From: an uncultured Acidobacteriota bacterium
Lineage (GTDB): Bacteria > Acidobacteriota > Blastocatellia > Pyrinomonadales > Pyrinomonadaceae
Length of the DNA: 64,000 nt
Direction of reading: 5' to 3'
NCBI GenBank assembly: GCA_937873515.1
Contig: CALMYB010000022.1
Location: forward strand, 55,074 to 119,073
The notes under the pieces were generated by a model. That model saw only the letters and a program-made list of their open reading frames with translations. It made no database searches and was not told where the DNA came from. Positions 52,503 through 61,814 of this stretch are shown piece after piece. The position numbers and the translations under genes are program-made. Numbering within the stretch: the first letter of the stretch is position 1; every line of letters starts with the position of its first letter.

Positions 52503-55500
52503 TTGAGAAGATCGCTTAATGCAAGAGAACATTCTTTAGCGCGCCTATTGGCCGCGGCGATCTTTTGCGCGTGTATCCTTAGCGGTGCAGCCAAGGCACA
52601 GTCTTCTCAGTTCGAAGGCAGGACGATCGGCGAGGTCAAGGTCGTGGTCGACCCGCCGTATGGCAACGGCGTCGAGGACGACATTATGCCCCTCGTCGCG
52701 AACATGGCTGGAAAAAAGTATACGGCCATCCGCATACACGACAACATCCTCCAGATATACAACAACCGGCCGGTCGTATCGGTCGAAGTCGTTGCCAGAT
52801 CGCGGGGCGACCTCGTTGACCTTGAGTTTCGCGTAAAGAGAAAGGCGGTTCTCAACAAAGTGTTGATCGACATCAAGTCCGTCGAGGGCGACGACAACCG
52901 CATCACCGAGCAGGAACTTCTCTTCAAGCTGAACATTCTGTCGTCCGGAACGGCGATCACCGATCAGATCCTCCGCAACAATGCCGACATCATCCTGGAT
53001 TATCTGCGCGATCAGGGCTATTACAAGGCCGAGATCGCGTTCGAACAACAAAAGGTCGCGGGAATCGATGAGGTGAATGTCCTTTTTCATGTGACCTTGA
53101 ACGAACAGGCAAAGGTCGAAAAATTTTCTATCGGCATCGACGGACTCGCAGAACCGATCGACCAAAAAGAACTTTCGCTAAAACCGAATGAGAACTTCTC
53201 GCGAGATCGTCTTCGCAAGGATGTCGAAAAGGTCCGTTCTGTGCTCCGTGAGGGCGATTTTATCGCCCCTCGGCTCAATGAACCCCGGGTCGTTTACGAT
53301 CCGGACCTGAACAAGGTCGAGATCGAACTCACCGGCTCCAAAGGCCCGCGGGTGAAGATTGCCATCGATCCGGCGACCGACAAACCGAGTTCCAGGACGC
53401 TGAACAAGATACTGCCTATCAAGCGCGAAGGTACCCTCGATTTTGCTGCGATAGTCGAAGGGGAGCGACGGCTCGAGAACTATTATCAGGAACACGGCTA
53501 TTTTTTTGTGGATGTAACGCCCGTGTGTTCGGTCGAGCCGGTGATCGTCGAAGGTGACGGCTCGACTCTCTCCAACGGCACCGAATTCGTGTGCTCGGCC
53601 CTTGCGACCAACGAACTATTGGGCCGCGAGATCGAGGTCAAATACAACGTCGCACTTAGCCGCAAACTTCGCCTAAGTTCTATCCGGATTCGCGGCACAG
53701 ACAAACTTTCTTACGAGGCAGTGAGCTCCGTTCTAAATTCGCAGGAAGCGAATATTCTCGGCATCATTCCGCTCTTCGGATACGGCCGCGGCGTTACCAG
53801 TGCCGACACGCTGGAACAAGACGCATCGACGATACGTTCGCTGATGAATGAGCTTGGATATCGCGATGCGACCGTAAGCGTTCGGCAAGGTGTATCGCCG
53901 AACAGCGATGACCTGATCATCACGTTTCAGGTCGATGAAGGGCAGCCGACGGTTGTTGATGAGGTGACGATCTCGGGGAACGCCGCTATCCCGACCGAAG
54001 AGTTGAAGAAGCAGCTGCCGGAGCTCGTCGGCCGGAACTATTCTCGTGCCCGCGTGCGGAATGCCGTTCGTGCGCTCCAGGCATATTACGCCGACAAAGG
54101 CTATTATGATGCCCGCGTAGTGTCTTCGATCGTCGAGCCCGCGACGCCTGCTTCGGAAGATGCCGAGAAGATCAAGGTCGAGTTTCAGGTCGAGAAGGAA
54201 GGGTATCCGGTTACGATAGGTCGCCTCCTGGTCACCGGCAACCATAAGACGAAAGTGTCGGCGATAAGGCGTGCCATTGCCCTTGAGCCGGAAAAATTGC
54301 TAAAAGCCGCGGACATCTACGCTAGCGAGCAGAGCCTTTTCGGCACGGACGCCTTTGACACCGTCAATGTCAAACTCCAGCGTGCGGGACGTAATACTGA
54401 CGGGCGAACCACTGACGTGATCGTAAATGTCAGCGAGGCGCCGCCTCGTGTGCTTGGCTATGGCGGCGGATTTTCGACCGATCTCGGCGTCAACGGTTTT
54501 TTCGATATTCGTCACGTCAACCTTTTCGGAAGACTTTGGCAGGGCGGAGCTCGGCTGCGAATGAGCCGACGACAGCAGCTCGTCCAACTTGATTTCGTCC
54601 ACCCGCGATTTCTTCACGATCGCGACGGGCGATTCAGTCCGCTTACTATCACCGCGCAATATCAGCGAGACTCGACGGTAACGCGATTCTTCCGCTCAGC
54701 GTTCGATAAGGGCACGTTCGGTATCGTTCAGCGGCTTGACGCGAACGGCGATCCGATCGACGAATTCGGTAACGCTGCAGGCAGCCCGACGCTCAATCGG
54801 CTTACTTTTACCGTCGAAACGAGCAGGACTCTCAGCATCAAGAATCGAAGCCTGATCTTCGCCCGCTTCAAGTTCGAGGATGTGCGCTTGATGAATTTCG
54901 AGAGCCTGCTGGTGAATGATCTTCTCCGGCCGGATTCGCGCGTCCGCACATCCGGATTCTCTTTTACTTATGTCCGCGATACTCGTAAGAACTGTCAGAT
55001 CAAATACTCGCTTCTCGAGACGATCGCAAAGGGCGAGCCGGGCGACCGATGCCGCTACAACGCGAGCGATCCGACCAACGGTAGCTACATAACGGCGCAA
55101 TACGACATTTCCACGCCCGTACTCGGAGCGAACGTCGGTTTTCACAAATTCCAGGCGAGCTACAACTTCTACTATTCGGTCCCGAAGATCCGGCGGATGA
55201 CGATCGCTGCCCGCGCGATCATCGGGCTCGCACAGGTCTTCTCGAACGGCGACCGCTTCTCGAACTCACAGTTTCCCGGGCTGGCCGGGATCCTGCCGAT
55301 AAGCGAGCGCTTCTTTGCGGGCGGTTCGACCACCCTGAGAGGGTTCGACTTCGAGGAGGCAGGGCCGCGTGCCGTAATAGTTCCGCAAGGCACGTTCAGG
55401 AACAGCAAGGGCGAGCAGGTCTATCTTGACCCATTCACGCTGCCCATTGGCGGAAATGGCCTTGCGGTGGTCAATATCGAGGCACGTATCCCGCTTTCAA

Positions 55501-55799
55501 AAACGCTGCGGGCCGTGCCGTTCTATGACGGCGGAAATGTTTTCAGACGCGTCGGCGATATTTTTAACCCGCCGAAGACTATCGGAACGACTGCGTTCGA
55601 GGCGAATCTTCGTGCACTGTGGACCAACACGATCGGCCTCGGCCTGCGTTTGAAAACACCGATCGGCGGCGAGTTCGGCGTCGATTACGGCTATTTGCTT
55701 AATCCTCCGCGATTCCGCATACCGCAAACGGTCGGCCCCGATGCCTACTATCGTCTGCATCAGGGCCAACTCCATTTCAGGTTTTCACAAGCCTTTTAG
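52503..55799 (+). CDS. Omp85 family outer membrane protein (BamA/TamA-like)
   Basis: 1098 residues starting with TTG, with a signal peptide ending near GAAKAQ. Several POTRA-type repeats occupy the first 700 residues (KVVVDPPYGN region, RDQGYYKAEI, YYQEHGYFFVDV, MNELGYRDATVSV, YYADKGYYDARVV). The 16-strand barrel then includes LGYGGGFSTDLGVNGF, FFAGGSTTLRGFDFEEAGP with the conserved RGF loop, and ends HFRFSQAF with a terminal Phe. It inserts outer membrane proteins or pairs with TamB, encoded just upstream. The barrel ends three bases inside the convergent HD-GYP gene. Confidence 0.92.
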   Translation: MRRSLNAREHSLARLLAAAIFCACILSGAAKAQSSQFEGRTIGEVKVVVDPPYGNGVEDDIMPLVANMAGKKYTAIRIHDNILQIYNNRPVVSVEVVARSRGDLVDLEFRVKRKAVLNKVLIDIKSVEGDDNRITEQELLFKLNILSSGTAITDQILRNNADIILDYLRDQGYYKAEIAFEQQKVAGIDEVNVLFHVTLNEQAKVEKFSIGIDGLAEPIDQKELSLKPNENFSRDRLRKDVEKVRSVLREGDFIAPRLNEPRVVYDPDLNKVEIELTGSKGPRVKIAIDPATDKPSSRTLNKILPIKREGTLDFAAIVEGERRLENYYQEHGYFFVDVTPVCSVEPVIVEGDGSTLSNGTEFVCSALATNELLGREIEVKYNVALSRKLRLSSIRIRGTDKLSYEAVSSVLNSQEANILGIIPLFGYGRGVTSADTLEQDASTIRSLMNELGYRDATVSVRQGVSPNSDDLIITFQVDEGQPTVVDEVTISGNAAIPTEELKKQLPELVGRNYSRARVRNAVRALQAYYADKGYYDARVVSSIVEPATPASEDAEKIKVEFQVEKEGYPVTIGRLLVTGNHKTKVSAIRRAIALEPEKLLKAADIYASEQSLFGTDAFDTVNVKLQRAGRNTDGRTTDVIVNVSEAPPRVLGYGGGFSTDLGVNGFFDIRHVNLFGRLWQGGARLRMSRRQQLVQLDFVHPRFLHDRDGRFSPLTITAQYQRDSTVTRFFRSAFDKGTFGIVQRLDANGDPIDEFGNAAGSPTLNRLTFTVETSRTLSIKNRSLIFARFKFEDVRLMNFESLLVNDLLRPDSRVRTSGFSFTYVRDTRKNCQIKYSLLETIAKGEPGDRCRYNASDPTNGSYITAQYDISTPVLGANVGFHKFQASYNFYYSVPKIRRMTIAARAIIGLAQVFSNGDRFSNSQFPGLAGILPISERFFAGGSTTLRGFDFEEAGPRAVIVPQGTFRNSKGEQVYLDPFTLPIGGNGLAVVNIEARIPLSKTLRAVPFYDGGNVFRRVGDIFNPPKTIGTTAFEANLRALWTNTIGLGLRLKTPIGGEFGVDYGYLLNPPRFRIPQTVGPDAYYRLHQGQLHFRFSQAF

Positions 55800-57772
55800 T
55801 TCACAGAATCGATCAGAACGGCCGATTCATCAAGCTCGACGATCAGACCGCCGGGTGATGCCGTCGGCATTCGCGAAAGCGCGGACTGAAGATCGTCAAA
55901 TTCGGGAGCCTGCGTTTCACGCATCAGGTCGTAGTTCTTTCTGTCGCTCTTTCGGCGATACATCGCACGATCAGCGGCAACGACCAGCTGATCCAGCGAC
56001 TCACCCTTCTCGGGGAACGCCGCCGCCCCGGCGCTTACGCCGACCGATGCGGATCCGCTGCCGCTTACACTGAGCCTAAAGGAGCGGACGGCATTTTCTA
56101 TACGTTCACAGAGCTCGGCGACCTCGGCATCGGCCATATCAGGAACCAGTGCGATGAATTCATCACCGCCGTACCGTGCAAGGAAGTCATAGTCTCGCAG
56201 CTGAGAATAGATCACCTCACCGACCTCGCGGAGCATCTGGTCGCCGGCCTTGTGGCCGAAGGTGTCGTTCACTCCCTTGAAGCCGTCAAGATCGAGCATT
56301 ATCAACTGGAAGTTCGAATTGCTTCGGTCAGCTCGTGCCACTTCACGCTCGAACTGCATCTGCAGGCTTCGGGCATTCGGCAGGCCGGTCATCGTATCGG
56401 TAAGTGCATGAGCACGAGTGCGAGCATGGATCTGCAGCTTCTCGATCGCCCTCGCGGCAATGTCAGCTATCGTCGTCAGGACCCGAATATGCTCATCATC
56501 GTACTCGCCGATCGACGACGTATAGATCGATACGGCGCCGACAAGCCCGCTCTCCGAGATAAGCGGCACGCTGGCCATCGTTCGATATTCCTGGACAAGG
56601 TCGAACTGCGAGATCGAGAAATCAAGGTCAGGATTGACGTTGACGACCGGCTCAAGGTTCTTCAAGACAATGCCCGTGGCACCTTCACCCACGTGGACGC
56701 GTTTCGAGAGGAAAATGTCGGCATTCTGCCCGCTAACCTCGGCTACGGACGCAAACTCGTTACCCTCGTGCAGCAGATAGACCGCACAAGTATCCGTCGG
56801 TATCAGCTCACCGAGCTTCGTCACGAACCGCTTTAGCATCGCTCCGAGGCTATCCGATTCACCGAATTCGCGGACGAGTTCGAATAGCGTGAACACTTCG
56901 CGATTGGCCGACTGAATGCGGTCGACATAGGTTTTGCCTTCGATCGCACGCCGCTGCGGAACCGCTTCTTTCGGATAGTCGACACCGGCCGCCGCGATCT
57001 CGACTTCGAACTTCGTCAGATTCTTCAGGAAGTGCTGAACAAGGTCAGGATCGAACCTTGAACCCGCTAGATTCGAGATGTGCTTGCGTGCTTCATCGCG
57101 GGACATAGGCTGGCGAAAGGGCCGTTCACTTCGGAGTGCGTCATACGTATCGGCGATCGCGATAATGCGTGCGCCAAGGGGGATGCGATTGCCTTTCAGC
57201 CCGCTCGGGTATCCGCTGCCGTCCCAGGCCTCGTGGTGATACCGAACGATCGGGACGACCGGATAAGGGAACTCGATCTCTTCGAGGATCGACGCACCGA
57301 CCGTGCAATGCGTCTTGACCTTCTCGATCTCAGCGGGTGTCAAACGATCCGGTTTACTTAGGATATGGTCGGGGATCGCCAATTTTCCTATGTCGTGAAG
57401 CAGCGAGCCAAGGCGGAGCGCATCGAGACTCTCCTGCGACATTCCGGCCGCCCGGCCGAGGCCGAGAGCGTAGATCTGCGTACGGCGCACATGGCCCGTC
57501 CCGATCTTGTCCCGTGCGTCAACTGCGGTTGCGAGAACTTCAACGGTGGTCTGGTTCAGACGATTGGCATCCTCGATCAGCTCACTTCTTTTTTGCAGGC
57601 CGGTAAGGTGGATCTTGTAGGCAGCAGCAACACATGCGGCAACCGGGAACAGGATAAGAAGGAATGTGAGGCCAAAGACCAGAAAGCCGGCCGCGATCGC
57701 CGCAAATGCGATCACGCCGCAGGCCGTCAGACTTAGGGCTGAGTCCTTAAAGATTTTTCCTGAGTCTTGCAT
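55796..57772 (-). CDS. HD-GYP, GAF and GGDEF c-di-GMP signalling protein
   Basis: 658 residues. Two N-terminal membrane helices (about 15-52) are followed by an HD-GYP phosphodiesterase (LGSLLHDIGKLAIPDHIL, then YHHEAWDGSGYPSGLKG). A GAF domain spans about 300-450. A GGDEF domain has MTGLPNARSLQMQFERE and ARYGGDEFIALVPD, an intact active site. Synthesis and breakdown of c-di-GMP are thus fused with a sensory GAF; which prevails is unknown. It converges on the Omp85 gene and overlaps it by four bases. Confidence 0.92.
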   Translation of the reverse strand: MQDSGKIFKDSALSLTACGVIAFAAIAAGFLVFGLTFLLILFPVAACVAAAYKIHLTGLQKRSELIEDANRLNQTTVEVLATAVDARDKIGTGHVRRTQIYALGLGRAAGMSQESLDALRLGSLLHDIGKLAIPDHILSKPDRLTPAEIEKVKTHCTVGASILEEIEFPYPVVPIVRYHHEAWDGSGYPSGLKGNRIPLGARIIAIADTYDALRSERPFRQPMSRDEARKHISNLAGSRFDPDLVQHFLKNLTKFEVEIAAAGVDYPKEAVPQRRAIEGKTYVDRIQSANREVFTLFELVREFGESDSLGAMLKRFVTKLGELIPTDTCAVYLLHEGNEFASVAEVSGQNADIFLSKRVHVGEGATGIVLKNLEPVVNVNPDLDFSISQFDLVQEYRTMASVPLISESGLVGAVSIYTSSIGEYDDEHIRVLTTIADIAARAIEKLQIHARTRAHALTDTMTGLPNARSLQMQFEREVARADRSNSNFQLIMLDLDGFKGVNDTFGHKAGDQMLREVGEVIYSQLRDYDFLARYGGDEFIALVPDMADAEVAELCERIENAVRSFRLSVSGSGSASVGVSAGAAAFPEKGESLDQLVVAADRAMYRRKSDRKNYDLMRETQAPEFDDLQSALSRMPTASPGGLIVELDESAVLIDSVN

Positions 57773-57870
57773 GGCACTCGGGCCGGGGTCTTGTTCCCAG
57801 CGCCGTGCCTCTATAGATCAAGATGCGTGCCAAATAGAAAAGGGAGGCTAAGTATTGATTATTTCTACAT

Positions 57871-57891
57871 CTCCCGAAATTCCCTCGGGAG
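57871..57891. repeat. Perfect inverted repeat in the spacer after the LysW-like gene
   Basis: CTCCCGA and TCGGGAG arms separated by seven bases, without a following T-run on either strand. It lies between the LysW-like gene and the HD-GYP gene, both on the minus strand. It could be an RNA processing or stability hairpin. Confidence 0.5.
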
Positions 57892-57976
57892 GACAGGGTG
57901 AAGCGATCATGCCGGAATCGGTCAAGATGACACGCTGATCCGGTCAATCTGCATCGACTTGAAGGCGGAGCTTTCC

Positions 57977-58186
57977 TCAATATGAGTCGCCGTCGAAACC
58001 GTATCCGTCGTCATAACCATCGTCGCGTTCATCATCCTCATCGGATCTCAGGTCAACTTCGACCGGATCAAGCCCGACCACGACAAGGTCAGAGCCGCAC
58101 TCCTCACATTCGACGTGGTCGCCTTGTTCTGAATCGGCATCAACGTAAACTTCTTCATGGCATTCGGGGCAAACGGCAGTCGGCAT
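57977..58186 (-). CDS. LysW-like small zinc-ribbon protein with non-canonical tail
   Basis: 69 residues after a strong GAGGTGG site. Two CxxC knuckles (CPEC at 6-9, CEEC at 27-30) and the framing text (DHVECEECGSDLVVVGLDP) match LysW, the amino-group carrier of lysine/arginine synthesis. LysW normally ends in EDWGE, whose Glu carries the substrate. Here the tail is acidic with Gly/Tyr repeats (DDGYDDGYGFDGDSY) and ends in Tyr. No lysX, lysZ or argX genes are nearby, so a carrier role is uncertain and it may only be a related zinc ribbon. Confidence 0.75.
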   Translation of the reverse strand: MPTAVCPECHEEVYVDADSEQGDHVECEECGSDLVVVGLDPVEVDLRSDEDDERDDGYDDGYGFDGDSY

Positions 58187-58345
58187 TATTATTCCACCTC
58201 AATTAAGAATGATCGTTTTCGGCGACGTATCAGACACCGAAAATTGGTATGCTAAACAATCTATCGCGCTCGATATATCATTTGCAAGACCCGCGTGGCC
58301 TTCCGGAAAGATCGGGTCATCCGGTGCACTATTTTATCTTGATAA

Positions 58346-59290
58346 ATGGCTATGTTTCAGTTTGTTTCCGAGAAGAGATTCGATGTCGCAGGATTCGGCA
58401 CGAACGCCGTTGACTTCCTGATCGAAGTCCCTTCTTACCCAGCATTCAATTCGAAGGTCGAGCTTTCACGCTACGCGCAGATGGCGGGCGGCGAGGTCGC
58501 AAGCACGATGGTCGGACTTCAGCGTCTCGGCCTTTCGACGTCCTATGCCGGGCGGTTCGGCAGCGATGCGGCCGGCGACATCGGCATCAGATCCCTTACC
58601 GATGAAGGCGTCGATACGGAATTCGTCGAACGCATTTCTGCAGCCTCGACGCAGATCGCGTTCATTATCGTTGACGAAGCCTCCGGTGAACGCACCGTCA
58701 TCTGGAAACGGGATCAGAAACTTGCTTACTCGCCCGACGACGCACCGCTTGGTGCCGCACGCGAGTGTCGTATCCTGCACATCACTCCGCATGACGCGGC
58801 CGCATGTATCGCGATGGCGCAGGCCGCAAAGGAGGCCGGTGCCTACGTTTCGATCGATATTGACAATGTATTCGACGGGATCGACTCCTTGCTGCCGCTG
58901 GTCGATGTCTTTGTCGCATCATCGGACTTTCCCGAACGCCTGACCGGCATTGATTCACTTGAGCGATCCCTGGCCGAACTCTCTCAAACCTACGGTTTTA
59001 GGCTCGCGTGTGCCACGCTCGGAAGCCAAGGTTCGATCCTGTTGGCCGACGCAAAGATCATTCGGACACCCGGATTTGACGTGCCCGGCGGCTGTGTCGA
59101 TACGACCGGTGCCGGAGATGCTTTTCGTGCCGGGCTTCTCTACGGCATTCTCTCTGGCGGCTCGCTTGAGACTGCCGCAGCGTCCGCAAATGCTGTAGCT
59201 GCCCTAAAATGCCGGAAATTGGGGGCAAGAGACGCTCTCCCAAGCGTTAAAGAGGTTACAACGTTGTTAAAAAACGCTGGACGCGGATGA
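58346..59290 (+). CDS. PfkB family carbohydrate kinase
   Basis: 314 residues. Signatures are FDVAGFGTNAVDFLIEVP, MAGGEVASTMVGLQRLGL, GRFGSDAAGDIGIRSL, and the C-terminal GGCVDTTGAGDAFRAGLLYGI with the catalytic Asp and anion hole. It phosphorylates a sugar or nucleoside; the substrate cannot be read from the sequence. It starts at ATGGCTATG 58346, with no strong ribosome site. The upstream gene is divergent. Confidence 0.9.
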   Translation: MAMFQFVSEKRFDVAGFGTNAVDFLIEVPSYPAFNSKVELSRYAQMAGGEVASTMVGLQRLGLSTSYAGRFGSDAAGDIGIRSLTDEGVDTEFVERISAASTQIAFIIVDEASGERTVIWKRDQKLAYSPDDAPLGAARECRILHITPHDAAACIAMAQAAKEAGAYVSIDIDNVFDGIDSLLPLVDVFVASSDFPERLTGIDSLERSLAELSQTYGFRLACATLGSQGSILLADAKIIRTPGFDVPGGCVDTTGAGDAFRAGLLYGILSGGSLETAAASANAVAALKCRKLGARDALPSVKEVTTLLKNAGRG

Positions 59291-59398
59291 CTTTTTAGTA
59301 TTACAATGTGTTGGGACGAGTCCTCGTCCTTTCGCGAGAACCCTCATTCTCAGCTCAAATTGACTCTTTCGGTCTGTCCTAAGGTCCTCACGCTCGAT

Positions 59399-60613
59399 AT
59401 GGACGAAAACATTGGCTTAATCGTACAGATCTCGGGGGTAGCTCTCATTGCCCTGCTGACTGTCTTCCTGCGCCGCTCGCTAAAGATCGTCGCCCTTAGC
59501 TATTGGGCGAACGCGTGGTGCATTTTGTGCTTTGGACTGATCTGCCTCAGGTTTGCCGCCGGCCAGTCGTCACTGATCCAACTTCTCGGGCTCTATTTCG
59601 TGACGCAGTATCTATTTGGGTTTCTGCTCGCGGCCGGCTGCTACAGCCTCGCAAGAAATGAAAGACTGAAGAGCCACTTTGAGTTCGCAGTCGTTCCATT
59701 TATCGCCTTCGGCTTTGTCCTTCCATTCCTCTCTGACGACGTCTCGCTCCTGCTCTACATTCACTCTTTGGTGATGGCGATCTTTTTCGCAACGTCATAC
59801 GTTATCTTGTGGAAGACACATGTCCGAACGCTCGGCTGGCATGTGATGCTGATCGCGATCGGCCTGCTCACGGTAAACTGCATTCAGTATTTTATTACCT
59901 CCCTGATCGGGGCGAAGACGATGATCGCGATCGATCTCGTCCCTACCGGACCGCTTTTTGATTTCATTCTGCAAAACCTTCTCGGTTTCGGAACGGTCAT
60001 TATTCTGCTCGAACGAGTTCTCTCGGATGCGAACAGAGCGAATGCCGAGCTTACTGTCGCCCATGCCCAGCTAAAGGAACTCGTTCATGTCGATCCTCTT
60101 ACGGCGGCCTTGAACCGCCATGCGTTCCACGGCTACTTAAGGCAAAAGGGTGAGGACGAGGGCAGCGTTTACGGCTGCGTCGGGTTCTTTGACGTTGACG
60201 ATCTCAAGGACATCAACGACGCCTACGGCCATCCGGTCGGAGATTCGGCGATCAGGGCCGTGGTTCGAGCGATCCGCGACATTATTCGAGCCGAAGATCT
60301 GATCTTTCGTTGGGGCGGCGATGAGTTCTTTGTCCTGATGGTCGGACTTGATTGTGAGATGGCCAGCGAAAGAATGTCGCGTATTGACGGCCTTCTGACA
60401 AATATTTCCCTCGATGGACTAAAGACGCCGGTTACGATTCGGGTTTCGCGTGCGTTCGAGAATTTTTCAGATTTGGAAAGACTCGAAAATGCCATCGAAA
60501 AAGCTGACGCAAAAATGTATCTTGAGAAAGAACGGCGAAAAGCTTTCCCGATGCTTCGAGACGGCAGACCGGCCCTCTCACCGAGCACCAAGCGAAGCGG
60601 TGTCGCCCTATAG
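59399..60613 (+). CDS. Seven-helix membrane diguanylate cyclase
   Basis: About 404 residues from the ATG at 59399; an upstream in-frame ATG at 59306 gives an unlikely polar extension. Seven predicted membrane helices fill the first 210 residues. A short linker and a GGDEF domain follow (VDPLTAALNRHAFHGYL, GFFDVDDLKDINDAYGHPVGD, FRWGGDEFFVLM), with an intact active site. It makes c-di-GMP in response to an unknown membrane signal. Its 3' end overlaps the convergent dienelactone hydrolase gene by six bases. Confidence 0.9.
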   Translation: MDENIGLIVQISGVALIALLTVFLRRSLKIVALSYWANAWCILCFGLICLRFAAGQSSLIQLLGLYFVTQYLFGFLLAAGCYSLARNERLKSHFEFAVVPFIAFGFVLPFLSDDVSLLLYIHSLVMAIFFATSYVILWKTHVRTLGWHVMLIAIGLLTVNCIQYFITSLIGAKTMIAIDLVPTGPLFDFILQNLLGFGTVIILLERVLSDANRANAELTVAHAQLKELVHVDPLTAALNRHAFHGYLRQKGEDEGSVYGCVGFFDVDDLKDINDAYGHPVGDSAIRAVVRAIRDIIRAEDLIFRWGGDEFFVLMVGLDCEMASERMSRIDGLLTNISLDGLKTPVTIRVSRAFENFSDLERLENAIEKADAKMYLEKERRKAFPMLRDGRPALSPSTKRSGVAL

Positions 60614-61273
60614 CCTGTTCTCAAAAAATCCGACCGCCAATGCCCATGCATCTTTTGCAGCATCGGCGACATAGACTTCCGGCCGCGTATCGTTAAAGAA
60701 TGCGTGGTCGGCTTCGTATTTTACGCTCTCGACCGGCAGTTCATACCGCTCCGCCGCATCTTCGAGCGAGGCGACCTTTTCTGCATTGATCCAACCGTCC
60801 TTGGTCGCAGAGATGAATATCGTCGGCACACGCAGCTGTTTCAGCACATCTTCCTCCGGAATGTCGCCATAGAACGGCACCGCGGCACTGATCCCTTCAA
60901 CGAGGCACGCTGCACGCAAAGCGTATGTTCCGCCCATGCAAAATCCTGTGATCCCGAAGTGATCGACGCCCGTTGCTTTCTGAAGCTCGCTCACTGTTGC
61001 TCGGATCGTGGCAATGCCGTCGTCGAGCGGAAGTTCGCTCATCAAATGAGCTGCTTCAGCAGGCGTCGCTGCGGTCTTTCCGCGGTATAGATCCGGAGCG
61101 GCCGCAAAAAAACCTTCCTTCGCATATCGCCGCGTGATATCGCGAATATGGTCGTTCAACCCCCAATATTCCTGGATGATGATCACCGTCTTGCCGTTCG
61201 GGCTCTCCGGCCGTGCGACGTATGCCGTCGTTTCGCCGTTTGCCGTCGGAATCGTGATCGTTTCGTCTGCCAT
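60608..61273 (-). CDS. Dienelactone hydrolase family protein
   Basis: 221 residues, full family length. DLH signatures are VIIIQEYWGLNDHIRDITRRYAKEG in pieces, AAPDLYRGKTA, GITGFCMGGTYALRAA with the Cys nucleophile typical of this family, AVPFYGD, and a late YEADHAFFNDTRPEVY with the His. Carboxymethylenebutenolidase activity is the prototype; real substrates vary. There is no signal peptide. Its 5' side faces the 9-bp repeat array. Confidence 0.92.
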   Translation of the reverse strand: MADETITIPTANGETTAYVARPESPNGKTVIIIQEYWGLNDHIRDITRRYAKEGFFAAAPDLYRGKTAATPAEAAHLMSELPLDDGIATIRATVSELQKATGVDHFGITGFCMGGTYALRAACLVEGISAAVPFYGDIPEEDVLKQLRVPTIFISATKDGWINAEKVASLEDAAERYELPVESVKYEADHAFFNDTRPEVYVADAAKDAWALAVGFFENRL

Positions 61274-61351
61274 TTGCTCTTTTCCTCCTCAAAACACAGT
61301 GCTTTCTTGCACCGTAAGCGATTATAGGTCAACCTGCAGCCGAATTTGGAG

Positions 61352-61452
61352 CACAAACCGCACAAAATGTATGAAAACGCACAAAACGTATCAAACCGCA
61401 CGATTTGCACGAAATGCACGATTTGCACGAAATGCACGAAATGCACGAAATT
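61352..61452 (+). repeat. 9-bp tandem array, eleven units (copy 2 of the dispersed family)
   Basis: Units in order are CACAAACCG, CACAAAATG, TATGAAAACG, CACAAAACG, TATCAAACCG, CACGATTTG, CACGAAATG, CACGATTTG, CACGAAATG, CACGAAATG and CACGAAATT. Most are nine bases; the two TAT units are ten. The array lies just 5' of tRNA-Leu and shares its unit vocabulary with the minus strand of 10109-10158. Confidence 0.9.
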
Positions 61453-61500
61453 TCCTAGTAATTGAACCTGCGGCCCGACAAGTGTTAATCTCAAAGCCGT

Positions 61501-61587
61501 GCTGGGGTGGCGGAATTGGTAGACGCCCAGGACTTAAAATCCTGTGTCCTTAGGGGCGTGCGGGTTCGATTCCCGCCCTCAGCACCA
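61501..61587 (+). tRNA. tRNA-Leu (anticodon UAA)
   Basis: The cloverleaf is complete. Acceptor GCTGGGG pairs with CCTCAGC (one G-T). The anticodon stem CAGGA/TCCTG has loop CTTAAAA, giving anticodon TAA at 61535-61537. A long variable arm (GTGTCCTTAGGGGCGTG region), T arm CGGGTTCGATTCCCG and an encoded CCA at 61585-61587 follow. The long variable arm fits class II tRNA-Leu. Confidence 0.97.
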
Positions 61588-61735
61588 CCTCGGGCCGTCA
61601 ATTTTCTCTTTGATGCCCGATTTCGTGCATCATTTCCGCAAAAAACAGCCCATTTCGTCTGGCCGAACACCGCTTTCGTCCGAAAAATCTCGCTAGAGCC
61701 GCATCATTCTTCGATTTTCGAGCATCAAAGCTTAC

Positions 61736-61751
61736 TGGCACACCCTTTGCA
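61736..61751 (+). promoter_or_regulatory. Sigma-54 (RpoN) promoter
   Basis: TGGCACACCCTTTGCA is a perfect -24/-12 element: TGGCAC, five bases, TTGCA, with exactly ten bases between GG and GC. The predicted start is near 61763, about 50 bases before the 204-aa gene. No activator site was identified. Confidence 0.75.
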
Positions 61752-61814
61752 ATTACTCACGCCGGAATAAGCGGTTCAATTTCGGCCCGGATCTGGACAA
61801 GAAAAGGAGGTCGA

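Noticed and set aside
57817..57832. TGGCACGCATCTTGAT on the minus strand before the HD-GYP gene, considered as sigma-54 promoter
   Set aside because: The -12 element has GA where GC is almost invariant; only the -24 part fits.
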